From NCBI RefSeq assembly GCF_000472665.1, contig NZ_AXAC01000011.1:39262-101857 (forward strand): a DNA stretch of 62,596 bases, in the 5' to 3' direction. The translations under genes and the position numbers were made by a program. Source of the stretch: Acetobacterium malicum subsp. dehalogenans DSM 11527 (GTDB taxonomy: Bacteria > Bacillota > Clostridia > Eubacteriales > Eubacteriaceae). Shown one piece after another: positions 55,361-62,596 of the stretch (its first letter is position 1; every line of letters begins with the position of its first letter). Below the pieces are notes generated by a model that made no database searches, was not told where the DNA came from, and saw only the letters and a program-made list of their open reading frames with translations.

Positions 55361-55576
55361 ATGGGATTATTTAAGAAAAGATTGAGCGCTCAGGCTTATA
55401 TGAAAGCGCCAGAAATGAGTGCAGCAGGAAGTGCCTGCGGATCAGCCTGTGGGGCCGGGGACAAGGAAAAAGAAGAAAAACCAAGCGCCTGCAGTTCAGC
55501 TTGTGGCGCCGGTGACAAAGAACCAGAAACAAAACCAATAGCCTGCGGATCGGCCTGCGGCGCTGGCGACAAATAG
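55361..55576 (+). CDS. Cys-repeat (ACGX-type) precursor peptide, putative RiPP
   Basis: 71 aa. A basic N-terminal leader-like part (MGLFKKRLSAQAYMKAPEMS) is followed by two 18-residue repeats (25-42 and 43-60) and a half repeat (61-71). Each has two AC-X-X units followed by GAGDK: ACGSACGAGDK twice and ACSSACGAGDK once. Six cysteines (26, 30, 44, 48, 62, 66) form CxxxC pairs. It has a strong AGGAGG and is followed by a radical SAM/SPASM gene, so it is the likely substrate. It matches, from memory, the predicted ACGX-repeat peptide families; no product is known to me. Confidence 0.8.
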   Translation: MGLFKKRLSAQAYMKAPEMSAAGSACGSACGAGDKEKEEKPSACSSACGAGDKEPETKPIACGSACGAGDK

Positions 55577-55619
55577 AAAACTCCCAAATCTCGAATTTAA
55601 CAATCAATTCAGGAGCATG

Positions 55620-55657
55620 AGCTGGCATATTAAAAGGTATGTCAGCTTATTTTTTAA
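55620..55657 (+). terminator. Terminator/attenuator between precursor and radical SAM genes
   Basis: 10-bp stem AGCTGGCATA / TATGTCAGCT (one G-U pair) followed by TATTTTTT. Partial read-through would give much precursor and little enzyme. The 55658-55781 stretch that follows has GC-rich palindromic pieces and no ORF start with a good site. Confidence 0.65.
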
Positions 55658-55781
55658 AAGTGCAGCAAGCGACTTTGACGAGAAAGCTTGCTTTCGCAGG
55701 CAAAGACATTTGCTTCACAATCAGTCGAGCGTAGAGAAGCGAGCGAGTTCTGATTTAAATCTACAAAAAAAGGAAAAAACC

Positions 55782-56804
55782 ATGGAATATTTTGCCTATC
55801 AGTTTCACATCACCGATCACTGCGATCAGCGCTGTGAGCATTGTTATATTTTTTCAGAAGATCATCAGAAGTGTCTTGACGAAATGATTATCGAGAATAT
55901 TGAAAAAGTCATCGCTAACTGCGTCGCCATGTGCAAGCAGTTGAACCGGCGGCCTTATTTCTATATTACCGGTGGCGACCCGCTGCTCCACCCGGATTTC
56001 TGGCAGCTGGCCGCAAGCTTAAAAAATCGCAACATCCCCTTTGGTATTCTGGGAAACCCTTTCCATTTAAATGATCAAATCTGTCAACGGTTGGCCGAGC
56101 ATGGCTGCCGGAAATACCAGCTGTCGATTGACGGCCTGCGTGAAACCCATGATGCCATCCGGAAGCCCGGATCCTTTGACACCACCATCGAAAAAATTGA
56201 CTGTATCCGAAAGGCCGGCATCGATTGTGCGGTCATGACCACGGTCTCCGGCACCAATAAGCATGAAATTGAAGCGATTGTCGATCTGGTCGTCGCCAAT
56301 CAAGTGGACATCTTTGCCTTTGCCCGCTATTGTCCCACCGGATTTGAAAAGGAAAACCATATCGATCCGCTGGAATACAAAGCTCTGCTTAGTCGGCTCT
56401 GGAAAAAATTTGAAGACTATCAGGACGCTGAGATCACCTTTAACCTGAAAGATCATTTATGGAATCTGTTTCTCTATGAAAAAGGACTGTTTGAGATCCC
56501 GGAGGGGTTGGATGCGCAGGTGATGGTCGATGGCTGTAATTGCGGCAATTGCCATATGACCATTTTGCCCACTGGCGATGTTTATGCCTGTCGTAGAATG
56601 GAAAGTCAAATCGGCAATGCTTTGAGTGATAGTATGCATGATCTGTTTGTTGGAAAAGGGATGGATGCCTATCGTCAGTATGATCAATTTGAGAAATGTG
56701 CAAAATGTGAATTGCTGCGGTTCTGTCGGGGTTGCCCGGCGGTGGCTTACGGTTATACCAAGAATATGTATGCCGCCGATCCCCAGTGCTGGAAGGAAGT
56801 CTGA
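55782..56804 (+). CDS. Radical SAM/SPASM peptide maturase (ACGX system)
   Basis: 340 aa. The radical SAM motif is CDQRCEHC near residue 14, followed by GGDPLLHPDFW and a TIM-barrel. The C-terminal SPASM region has CNCGNC, CRRM and CAKCELLRFCRGCPA, giving the cysteines for auxiliary 4Fe-4S clusters. Such enzymes install thioether or other carbon-linked bonds in ribosomal peptides. The ATG at 55782 has AAGGA 8 nt ahead; an in-frame upstream stretch from 55617 covers the attenuator and is non-coding in look. The natural partner is the Cys-repeat peptide. Confidence 0.88.
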   Translation: MEYFAYQFHITDHCDQRCEHCYIFSEDHQKCLDEMIIENIEKVIANCVAMCKQLNRRPYFYITGGDPLLHPDFWQLAASLKNRNIPFGILGNPFHLNDQICQRLAEHGCRKYQLSIDGLRETHDAIRKPGSFDTTIEKIDCIRKAGIDCAVMTTVSGTNKHEIEAIVDLVVANQVDIFAFARYCPTGFEKENHIDPLEYKALLSRLWKKFEDYQDAEITFNLKDHLWNLFLYEKGLFEIPEGLDAQVMVDGCNCGNCHMTILPTGDVYACRRMESQIGNALSDSMHDLFVGKGMDAYRQYDQFEKCAKCELLRFCRGCPAVAYGYTKNMYAADPQCWKEV

Positions 56805-56806
56805 GT

Positions 56807-57799
56807 ATGAAAAAGATGAAAGCCGTATTATTAAATGGCACCGGAGGCCCGGCTGTATTACAACTTAGCCAGGTCGATGTGCCAGTTGTCAAACCCGGTT
56901 GGGTTCTGGTCAAAATAAGAGCCTTTGGTTTAAATCGGGCGGAGCTGACGCTGCGCCAATACGAAGCCGATTCTTCATATATTCAGCTACCGATTATCCC
57001 GGGAATTGAATGCGTGGGCGAAATTGTTGATCCTTCAGATAGTCAGTTTGCGGTTAATGACCGCGTGGTGGCTTTAATGGGCGGGATGGGTCGGAGTTTT
57101 GACGGCAGCTATGCCGAATATGCGCTGCTCCCGGTGACCCATGTGTTTTTAGCAAAGACAAATTTGGAATGGACAAAACTTGCAGCCATTCCGGAAACGT
57201 TTTTTACCGCCCATGGCTCCTTGTTTGAGTGCCTGCAGCTTGGTCAAAATGACCGCTTACTAATCCACGGCGCAACCAGTGCGCTGGGGCTGGCAGCTAT
57301 CCAGCTGGCCAAAACGACTGGATGCACGGTTATCGGAACTTCCCGAAAAAAAGAACGGCTGGACTTTCTTAAAGAAGTCGGCGCAGATTTTGCGGTGCTG
57401 GATGATGAAATGCTGTCCAAACGAATCCGCGATGTTTTTCCTGATGGCGTAACAAAGGTGCTGGAACTGGTCGGGGTCAGGGCCATCCCCGAGACTACAA
57501 AACTACTAAAAAAACATGGTATCATTTGTTCAACTGGACAGCTTGGCGGTAATCCCACCAGTAGCTTTGATCTGATCAAAAGCATTCCCAATGGCATTTA
57601 TTTAAGCTCTTTTTACAGCAATTATCCCACCCAAGAAGTGATCGATGATATTTTTAAACGGATCGAAGAATATCAGCTCGCCACTATTATCGGTGCCGTT
57701 TTTACACTGGATGAGATCGCAGCGGCTCATGAAATGATGGAGAATAATCAAGCCCAGGGCAAGATCGTCATCAGAACTACAGCGGATCAGGTTGATTAA
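56807..57799 (+). CDS. MDR-family NAD(P)H-dependent oxidoreductase (quinone reductase-like)
   Basis: 330 aa. GroES-like N-terminal half (AVLLNGTGGPAVLQL, GLNRAELTLRQ, PGIECVGEI), then a Rossmann half with HGATSALGLAAIQLAK. It lacks the zinc-binding cysteines of alcohol dehydrogenases, which fits quinone oxidoreductase/enoyl reductase types. It starts 2 nt after the radical SAM stop, so it is translated in the same unit and may act on the peptide or on the same electrophile stress. Confidence 0.85.
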   Translation: MKKMKAVLLNGTGGPAVLQLSQVDVPVVKPGWVLVKIRAFGLNRAELTLRQYEADSSYIQLPIIPGIECVGEIVDPSDSQFAVNDRVVALMGGMGRSFDGSYAEYALLPVTHVFLAKTNLEWTKLAAIPETFFTAHGSLFECLQLGQNDRLLIHGATSALGLAAIQLAKTTGCTVIGTSRKKERLDFLKEVGADFAVLDDEMLSKRIRDVFPDGVTKVLELVGVRAIPETTKLLKKHGIICSTGQLGGNPTSSFDLIKSIPNGIYLSSFYSNYPTQEVIDDIFKRIEEYQLATIIGAVFTLDEIAAAHEMMENNQAQGKIVIRTTADQVD

Positions 57800-59091
57800 A
57801 TGAAACGAAAATGCCAAATCGCCGGGTTGATGATTATGACAGCTTTAGTGAGTGGAGGATGCGCCACCACCTTCAATGATGTTTCCAAGAACTTAAAACC
57901 AAACAACAGCCCCGCAAGCATTATGGCCATTTCGGATCCCCATTATTATTCGCCAACGCTCACAGATTACGGCGCCAAATTTACAGAAATAATAAATAAT
58001 AGTGATGGAAAAGATGTCAAGAACAGTCCTCAGATCATAGCGGCCTTTGTCAAAGAAGTGGAGATCAAACAGCCGGATGCCGTGGTAATCAGCGGAGATC
58101 TGACCTTAAATGGGGAACAAGCCAGCCATGTCGAAATGGCAGAGTATTTAAAGCAGATTGAAGCGGCGGGCATACCGGTGCTGGTAATTCCCGGCAATCA
58201 CGATATCAATAGTACTCAAGCTTATGCCATTTCCGATACTGAGATCAAAAAGACGGCTTCAATCAGCCCCCAAAGCTTTGCCCAAATTTATGGTTCTTTT
58301 GGTTATGACAAAGCAATTTCCCGGGATGGCAGTTCCTTAAGTTATCTGGCTGCCCTGACCAATGATATCTGGCTGCCCTGACCAATGATATCTGGCTCAT
58401 AATGATCGATGCCAGCCAGTACAACAGCACCACCTCTGATCTGGGCAGGGTCAAGGACGGTACACTGAGTTGGATTGAAGATTGCCTGAAAGAAGCCCAG
58501 AGCAGAAGTATAACGGTGCTCAGTGTTACCCACCAGAATCTGCTGCCCCATAACCCGGCTTTTTCAGAACTCTATACCATCGAAAATGGTCAGGAACTGA
58601 CAGCATTATATGAAAAATACCAGGTCAATCTGAATTTAAGTGGCCATATGCATATCCAGAATATTGCCAGTAACGATAGCGACGTCAATAACAATTTAGA
58701 TGACAATACTCTTTACGATTGCGCTACTGGATCCCTGGCGGTTTGGCCCAATCTCTATGCCCTGGTGGAGCTGGATAGTACCAAAAAAGTCAGCTATACC
58801 ACCAACTCGGTGGATTATGGCAGCGATTCACATCAGTTTTTTTATGACAACAGTTATAAAAAGTTTTATGATGTGTTGGGAACGCTTTACCTACCGGACG
58901 AAACCAAGAAGGGGATGGCTGTTTATGCCACCATGCTGAATCTCGATTATTTCAGCGACCAGCTTGATGCCGTGAAAATAGAAAAATACAAACAGGATCT
59001 GAACTACAAATTATGGCAGCAAAAAATGCCCGCCAGTTTCGAAACCATGTATATTGAAAGTATGCTGAAAGAAGAACCGAAAAAATGCTGA
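57800..59091 (+). pseudogene. Metallophosphatase lipoprotein gene split by a 23-bp tandem duplication
   Basis: The ATG abuts the previous stop. First part: lipoprotein signal with SGGC, then calcineurin-like motifs SDPHYYSP, VISGDLT and IPGNHDIN. At 58347-58392 a 23-bp unit is repeated exactly; the second unit shifts the frame and causes a stop at 58381. Removing one unit joins NDIW to LIMIDASQ and the frame runs through VTHQNL and SGHMHIQ to 59091, a complete 422-aa enzyme. As it stands, the metal site is split between two fragments (an ATG at 58402 could restart the second). Confidence 0.85.
58347..58392. repeat. Exact 23-bp tandem duplication
   Basis: 58347-58369 and 58370-58392 are identical. 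They lie inside the metallophosphatase gene and cause its frameshift. Either a recent slip (perhaps reversible) or an assembly error. Confidence 0.95.
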
Positions 59092-59093
59092 AA

Positions 59094-59134
59094 TAACAAA
59101 CGACTAAATATCACTACTTAGTCGTTTGTTTTGT
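59094..59134 (+). terminator. Terminator of the Cys-repeat peptide unit
   Basis: 13-bp stem AACAAACGACTAA / TTAGTCGTTTGTT, then TTG-rich; it can also serve the convergent FMN reductase gene. Confidence 0.8.
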
Positions 59135-59154
59135 GAATCTAATTTTAATTTTTG

Positions 59155-59712
59155 TTAATTCTGTATTGTTTTTAACGAATTACTCGAGGCGATTACCTGA
59201 TCAAAGACATCGTTAAGTGTGCCCTCGTGGCGTGGGTCGGGAGTAAAGGTACTCATATTTTCGAAATCAGTAAAAAGCGATAGCATTACTTGGGCTCGAA
59301 CATCATTAATATGAAGTTCTGCGGCAACAAGTCTGAGATGTTCAACTGCGCGAGATCCACCGGCACTGCCGTAACTGACAAATCCGGCAGCCTTATTTTT
59401 CCATTCAATATTCAAATAATCAATGGCATTTTTTAGCGCACCGGGAATACTGTGATTATACTCGGCCGTTACAAATATATAGGCATCAAATTCCTTGATT
59501 TTATTTGACCATACTTTGGTATGATCTTTGGTATACTGTTGCATCATTGCCGGAAACGGCTCGTCGTAAAGTGGCAAATCATAATCCGCCACATCAACTA
59601 ACTCAAATGTAGCATCATCACGTTTCTGTGCCAGTTCATAAACCCATTTTGCAACAGCTTCGCCATTTCGTCCCGGTCGGGTGCTTCCTAATATAATACC
59701 GATTTTTGTCAT
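59155..59712 (-). CDS. NADPH-dependent FMN reductase/azoreductase-like
   Basis: 185 aa flavodoxin-like fold. IGIILGSTRPGRNGEAVAKW binds FMN phosphate; VTAEYNHSIPGALKNAIDYL and VSYGSAGGSRAVEHLR are family signatures. It reduces flavin, quinones or azo compounds with NAD(P)H. AGGAGG precedes the ATG. Genes of this kind are frequent targets of HxlR regulators, one of which is encoded at 60166. Confidence 0.88.
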   Translation of the reverse strand: MTKIGIILGSTRPGRNGEAVAKWVYELAQKRDDATFELVDVADYDLPLYDEPFPAMMQQYTKDHTKVWSNKIKEFDAYIFVTAEYNHSIPGALKNAIDYLNIEWKNKAAGFVSYGSAGGSRAVEHLRLVAAELHINDVRAQVMLSLFTDFENMSTFTPDPRHEGTLNDVFDQVIASSNSLKTIQN

Positions 59713-59928
59713 CTTAATCCTCCTAGAATTTTTATAAATATTATTAAATGTATTTAATAATATTTTACCCGTAAATTTTGTTATAAAACAAATAAAATAA
59801 AAAATGATTATAAATGTGTTTAAAAAGAATACTGGCGGCCGCCGATATTCGCTACTTTTTTCTTTATAGCCGCGGGTTCATTTGTGGTGCAACGCAAGAT
59901 GCTTAATAATGTGAAGTATAACAACAAA

Positions 59929-59975
59929 TGACCGATAAGTCAATAACCAATTGGTCAACAATGACTTATCGGTCA
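59929..59975. repeat. 14-bp perfect inverted repeat
   Basis: TGACCGATAAGTCA (59929-59942) and TGACTTATCGGTCA (59962-59975). It lies in the 450-bp gap upstream of the FMN reductase gene, which shows no other gene. It may be a weak terminator or a binding site. Confidence 0.6.
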
Positions 59976-60104
59976 CTTTTAAATGAAGGTGGAAAATTGT
60001 TAAATTGTTTATTAAAGAAACTGGTGTGATCAGCGCAGTGTTTGAATTGTTCGAGACGTGATTAGAGCGCAAAAATATAGCCATAAAACAAAAATAAATA
60101 ACAC

Positions 60105-60152
60105 AAAAAGCGAAGTAACCGGACACCTGCTATGTCCAGTTACTTCGCTTTT
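60105..60152 (-). terminator. Terminator after the HxlR gene
   Basis: Long stem: AAAAGCGAAGTAAC and its complement GTTACTTCGCTTTT with a GGACA/TGTCC inner part and one mismatch. T-rich exit on the minus strand. Confidence 0.75.
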
Positions 60153-60165
60153 GGAAAAAGAATGA

Positions 60166-60504
60166 TTAATTAGTACTTGAAGAAACATACTCCTTGTAAC
60201 TGTTGCCCCAGTCTTCCATGGATTTAAAGAGCGGACGCAGGGAGTTGCCCAGATCGCTTAGGGAATATTCCACCCGGGGCGGAACTTCCGGATAAACGGT
60301 TCGTACAATCAGTCCGTCGGCTTCAAGAGCCCGTAGGTTGTCCGTCAGGACTTTCTGGCTGATCCCTGGGACGCCGTTTCTCAGCTCGCCAAAACGATAT
60401 TCCCTAACAAGTAAATTTCTAATAATCAGCAGTTTCCATTTATTTCCGATCAATTCCACCATGGTGGCAACCGGACAGGCCGGTAACTCTTCTTTTGTTA
60501 ACAT
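60166..60504 (-). CDS. HxlR-family transcriptional regulator
   Basis: 112 aa. CPVATMVELIGNKWKLLIIRNL with the conserved Cys (residue 9) near the start, then FGELRNGVPGISQKVLT and YPEVPPRVEYSLSDLG. HxlR/YodB-type proteins sense aldehydes, quinones or disulfide stress through this cysteine. It sits among the three transcription units that share the 42-bp element and is the only regulator in that stretch, so it is a candidate to bind that element; its own upstream region does not have it. Confidence 0.9.
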   Translation of the reverse strand: MLTKEELPACPVATMVELIGNKWKLLIIRNLLVREYRFGELRNGVPGISQKVLTDNLRALEADGLIVRTVYPEVPPRVEYSLSDLGNSLRPLFKSMEDWGNSYKEYVSSSTN

Positions 60505-60683
60505 TATAACCCTCCAAATTTAAAATACGTTAGTATAAAAACGATTGTTATATTCGAATTATAGTGTAATATGCTGAAAGGGTCAACACAAATCGGTGTT
60601 TATAAATAGTTGCTGCTTTAATATTTTAATATAGAGGTTCAAAAACGATCAAACCGTAAATCGAGGTTATCCGTATGTCCGAT

Positions 60684-60751
60684 AGTTACAAATAGGCAAC
60701 TATCTAATAAAAAGGTGCCTACTTTTCAAAGCGGTACAGCTGAATTAAAAT
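60684..60751 (+). promoter_or_regulatory. Conserved 42-bp element and promoter, copy C
   Basis: AGTTAC (60684), CTAATAA (60704), GTGCCTACTTT (60715-60725) with the same gaps as copies A and B. TAAAAT (60746-60751) is 21 nt after CTACTT. The message has a leader of about 170 nt before the lipoprotein ATG, in which I see no gene. Confidence 0.8.
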
Positions 60752-60932
60752 GAATTGACAAGCTTTACAAACCTGAAAGAATTTACAAGAGGGTAAATTG
60801 AATAAAGAGAAGGGAGATCAAAAAAGTATGAATGCTTGTTAAATAAGCTATTACGGAAAAAATCGACAGATATGATCTGAGTATTTTTTCTAAAAGTCAC
60901 GTTAATTTTTGAATAAAGAAAGGGAAAAGAAA

Positions 60933-61853
60933 ATGAAAAAAACGATTGTATTGACACTGATTGTATCATTTTTAATGCTGACAGTTGCTGGTTGTGGGAG
61001 CAATGCCGCAAACAGCACTGACAAGAGCTCTTCAACAACCACGGAGGAGACAAAAAAAGAAGCTACGGTTATAGAAGTGCCACTAAAAATTGGCAAGGTT
61101 CAGGTTTATGATTTCGGCGATGTCAAGTTACACGCTTATGCTACTAATGATGCCTTAAATGATGAATGTTATATTGTCGAAAATAAGGACAATCTGGTGG
61201 GAATTGAAATTCCGGCTTTTACTGACAATTTAAATGAATGGAAAGACTACATAAAAAGTCTGAACAAACCGATGAATGATATTCTGATTGACAATCATAA
61301 TACCGGCGGAGATTATCTTACTGGGATGAACGTTTATGCCACCGAAAACGCCAAAGCTGCCATTGAGGGCGGTGCGACTCTGGCTACCATGCAAGGGCTT
61401 GCACAGTCTATTGGTACAGCCTTTGACAGCAATGTGGCCAAAATAACTAAGATTTTATCTGCTGGTTCCCAAACCATTGCTGGAACTGAGTTTATGATCA
61501 CCGACAACGGCGATACCTATACCATTGAAATCCCAGAGATGAACGCCGTCTATACTCACATGTTGGGTGAAAAAGTCCATTCAATCCTGGTCAGCAATGA
61601 GATGATGGATGCTACCATCGCAACCCTGAACGAGTATCAGTCCAAGGGTTATGATTTAATTCTCTCCAGTCATGCTGCTCCTGAAACCCAGGCAGCTGTG
61701 GTAGCCAAGATTGCCTACATTGAAAAAGCTAAAGAACTGGCCAAAAGTTCAGCTGATGCTAAAATATTTACAGAAGCCATGTCCAAGGCCTTCCCGGATT
61801 ATGCCGGAGCAAATTATCTGGACATGACCGCCGGATTCTTATATCAAAAATAA
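60933..61853 (+). CDS. Lipoprotein with a degenerate MBL-like fold
   Basis: 306 aa. Signal with lipobox VAGC (Cys20), a Ser/Thr/Lys linker, then a domain whose strand order recalls metallo-beta-lactamase proteins (CYIVENKDNLVGIEIPAF, ILIDNHNTGGDYL, SSHAAPE). The HxHxDH metal motif is absent, so it may bind rather than cleave. It is alone behind copy C of the 42-bp element. AAAGGGAAAA precedes the ATG; a TTG at 60909 is less likely. Confidence 0.7.
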   Translation: MKKTIVLTLIVSFLMLTVAGCGSNAANSTDKSSSTTTEETKKEATVIEVPLKIGKVQVYDFGDVKLHAYATNDALNDECYIVENKDNLVGIEIPAFTDNLNEWKDYIKSLNKPMNDILIDNHNTGGDYLTGMNVYATENAKAAIEGGATLATMQGLAQSIGTAFDSNVAKITKILSAGSQTIAGTEFMITDNGDTYTIEIPEMNAVYTHMLGEKVHSILVSNEMMDATIATLNEYQSKGYDLILSSHAAPETQAAVVAKIAYIEKAKELAKSSADAKIFTEAMSKAFPDYAGANYLDMTAGFLYQK

Positions 61854-61906
61854 ATAATCAGTTGAACTAGATACTTGGGATCAGTCTGACTGAAAGATAC
61901 ATTTAT

Positions 61907-61953
61907 GAATACCATCCCGTCTTTCGTTTAACGTAAGTTGGGATGGTATTCTT
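61907..61953 (+). terminator. Terminator after the lipoprotein gene
   Basis: 12-bp perfect stem GAATACCATCCC / GGGATGGTATTC, loop 21 nt, short T-rich exit. Confidence 0.7.
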
Positions 61954-62019
61954 CATTAATATAAAAGTGACTGTCCAAAAAGGGTAGAAATGCAATGAAA
62001 TCATCACCTGTTTGAATCA

Positions 62020-62049
62020 TTGTTAAAGGATTACACTTAGGAATATAAT
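62020..62049 (+). promoter_or_regulatory. Promoter of the hydrogenase unit
   Basis: TTGTTA (62020-62025), an 18-nt spacer, TATAAT (62044-62049), 66 nt before the leader ORF. Confidence 0.6.
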
Positions 62050-62115
62050 CAAATCATAGGTTTCAAAAAATGGTTGCCTATTTCGAAGATTGCAATTATT
62101 TGAGGAGGTACTTGT

Positions 62116-62190
62116 ATGTATTGTTTATCTACCCAGCCTTGCATTATGCCTGTAAGGCCTTTTTCACTGAAAGGAGTTATCCCGAAATGA
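62116..62190 (+). CDS. 24-aa leader ORF overlapping the hydC start
   Basis: ATG with a strong GAGGAGG 8 nt ahead; reads MYCLSTQPCIMPVRPFSLKG then VIPK and stops at a TGA that overlaps the hydC ATG (ATGA). The hydC AAGGAG site lies inside this ORF, so its translation may control hydC. Possibly a leader peptide rather than a functional protein; its existence as a gene is inferred from the sites alone. Confidence 0.5.
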   Translation: MYCLSTQPCIMPVRPFSLKGVIPK

Positions 62191-62596
62191 GTCAAGAAAC
62201 ACACGAACATCACCACCATCATGAACCCGGTTGCGGCTGCGGTTGTCACGGTGATCAGCCAAATCCCTTTGAGGAACTAAACCCGGTACTAGATCGCTAT
62301 GCCGACATCCCCGGAAGTTTGATCACGATCCTTCAGAAAGCCCAGGAGCTTTACGGTTTTTTATCTGTTGAGCTGATGCGCCATATTGCCCTGGAAACCC
62401 ACACCAGCATTGCCAAGGTTTACGGGGTGGCCACCTTCTATACCCAATTCCGCTTTGAACCGGTGGGGAAATACCTGATCATGCTCTGTCAGGGCACCGC
62501 CTGTCACGTCAACGGCTCCAAACAGGTCGAAGAAGCCGTGATGGACTACCTCGACATCAAAGAAGGCGAAACCACCTCCGACGGACTGTTCACCCT
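62187..62596 (+). CDS. hydC: HydC/NuoE-type [2Fe-2S] subunit of the bifurcating hydrogenase, partial
   Basis: 136 codons up to the window edge. NuoE-like: LVELMRHIA-type helices (here SVELMRHIALETH), KVYGVATFYTQF, and the first half of the 2Fe-2S site CQGTACHVNGS; the second CxxxC lies beyond the edge. The N-terminus is unusual, a His/Cys-rich HEHHHHHEPGCGCGCHGD stretch (residues 6-23). In Acetobacterium hydC begins the hydrogenase operon that couples hydrogen with NAD and ferredoxin; a NuoE of formate dehydrogenase-type complexes cannot be excluded. Confidence 0.8.
   Translation, partial: MSQETHEHHHHHEPGCGCGCHGDQPNPFEELNPVLDRYADIPGSLITILQKAQELYGFLSVELMRHIALETHTSIAKVYGVATFYTQFRFEPVGKYLIMLCQGTACHVNGSKQVEEAVMDYLDIKEGETTSDGLFT

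Noticed and set aside
55617-55781. A longer N-terminus for the radical SAM protein starting before the attenuator
   Set aside because: The extra 55 codons cover a terminator hairpin and GC-rich palindromes, while the family begins close to its CxxxCxxC motif.

Overview
The window looks like the chromosome of an anaerobic acetogenic Firmicute close to Acetobacterium (Eubacteriaceae). The pointers are an electron-bifurcating-type Etf with a ferredoxin-like extension, a desulfoferrodoxin, a URO-D/MtaA-type corrinoid methyltransferase homologue, a probable molybdenum/tungsten-cofactor riboswitch, and, at the right edge, the start of a HydC/NuoE-type hydrogenase subunit. The genus is an inference from gene content; no rRNA is present.

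Layout. 1-5.3 kb: end of an ABC exporter, a terminal-inverted-repeat element, larE, a GH25 lysozyme, desulfoferrodoxin, a Nudix hydrolase, a lipoprotein and a C26 peptidase. 5.3-10.2 kb (minus strand): a TiaS-like protein with a small Cys protein, then a Moco-like riboswitch with terminator ahead of an Ig-like surface protein and a FecCD-type ABC importer, probably for molybdate or tungstate. 10.2-12.7 kb: a YjdF-like membrane protein, tRNA-Arg(ACG) and a graveyard of decayed genes. 12.7-27 kb: a visibly AT-richer block with a sigma-54 activator, acyl-CoA dehydrogenase/EtfBA, enoyl-CoA hydratase/isomerase, CoA-transferase, FadN-like fusion, thiolase and a chemoreceptor. It carries a near-perfect -24/-12 promoter and clusters of GGCACA repeats. 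27-31.2 kb: nested mobile-element debris (IS3-type transposase, tyrosine recombinase without its C-terminus, group II intron 3' part) and a frameshifted RNA methyltransferase.

31.4-40.3 kb: a sugar-phosphate cluster with class II aldolase-PHP fusion, HAD phosphatase, three DeoC-type aldolases, FGGY kinase and a transaldolase-like protein. A GntR/UTRA regulator lies inside it, and matching 16-bp palindromes sit in two of its promoters. 40.3-51.9 kb: a possible RNA leader and a broken FtsX-type permease, an MBL hydrolase, a DUF305 protein, a CadC/CadA metal-efflux pair with a palindromic operator, YjbR, a LytS-PAS-GGDEF-HD-GYP protein, a URO-D methyltransferase homologue and a DUF1848 protein.

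51.9-61.9 kb: the most interesting region. Three transcription units share a 42-bp element at identical distance from the -10 box: an amino-acid-type ABC importer with a flavin/ferredoxin protein; a putative ribosomally made Cys-repeat peptide (ACGX repeats) with its radical SAM/SPASM enzyme, an MDR oxidoreductase and a metallophosphatase; and an MBL-like lipoprotein. An FMN reductase and an HxlR-type regulator lie between them. 61.9-62.6 kb: a 24-codon leader ORF that overlaps the start of hydC.
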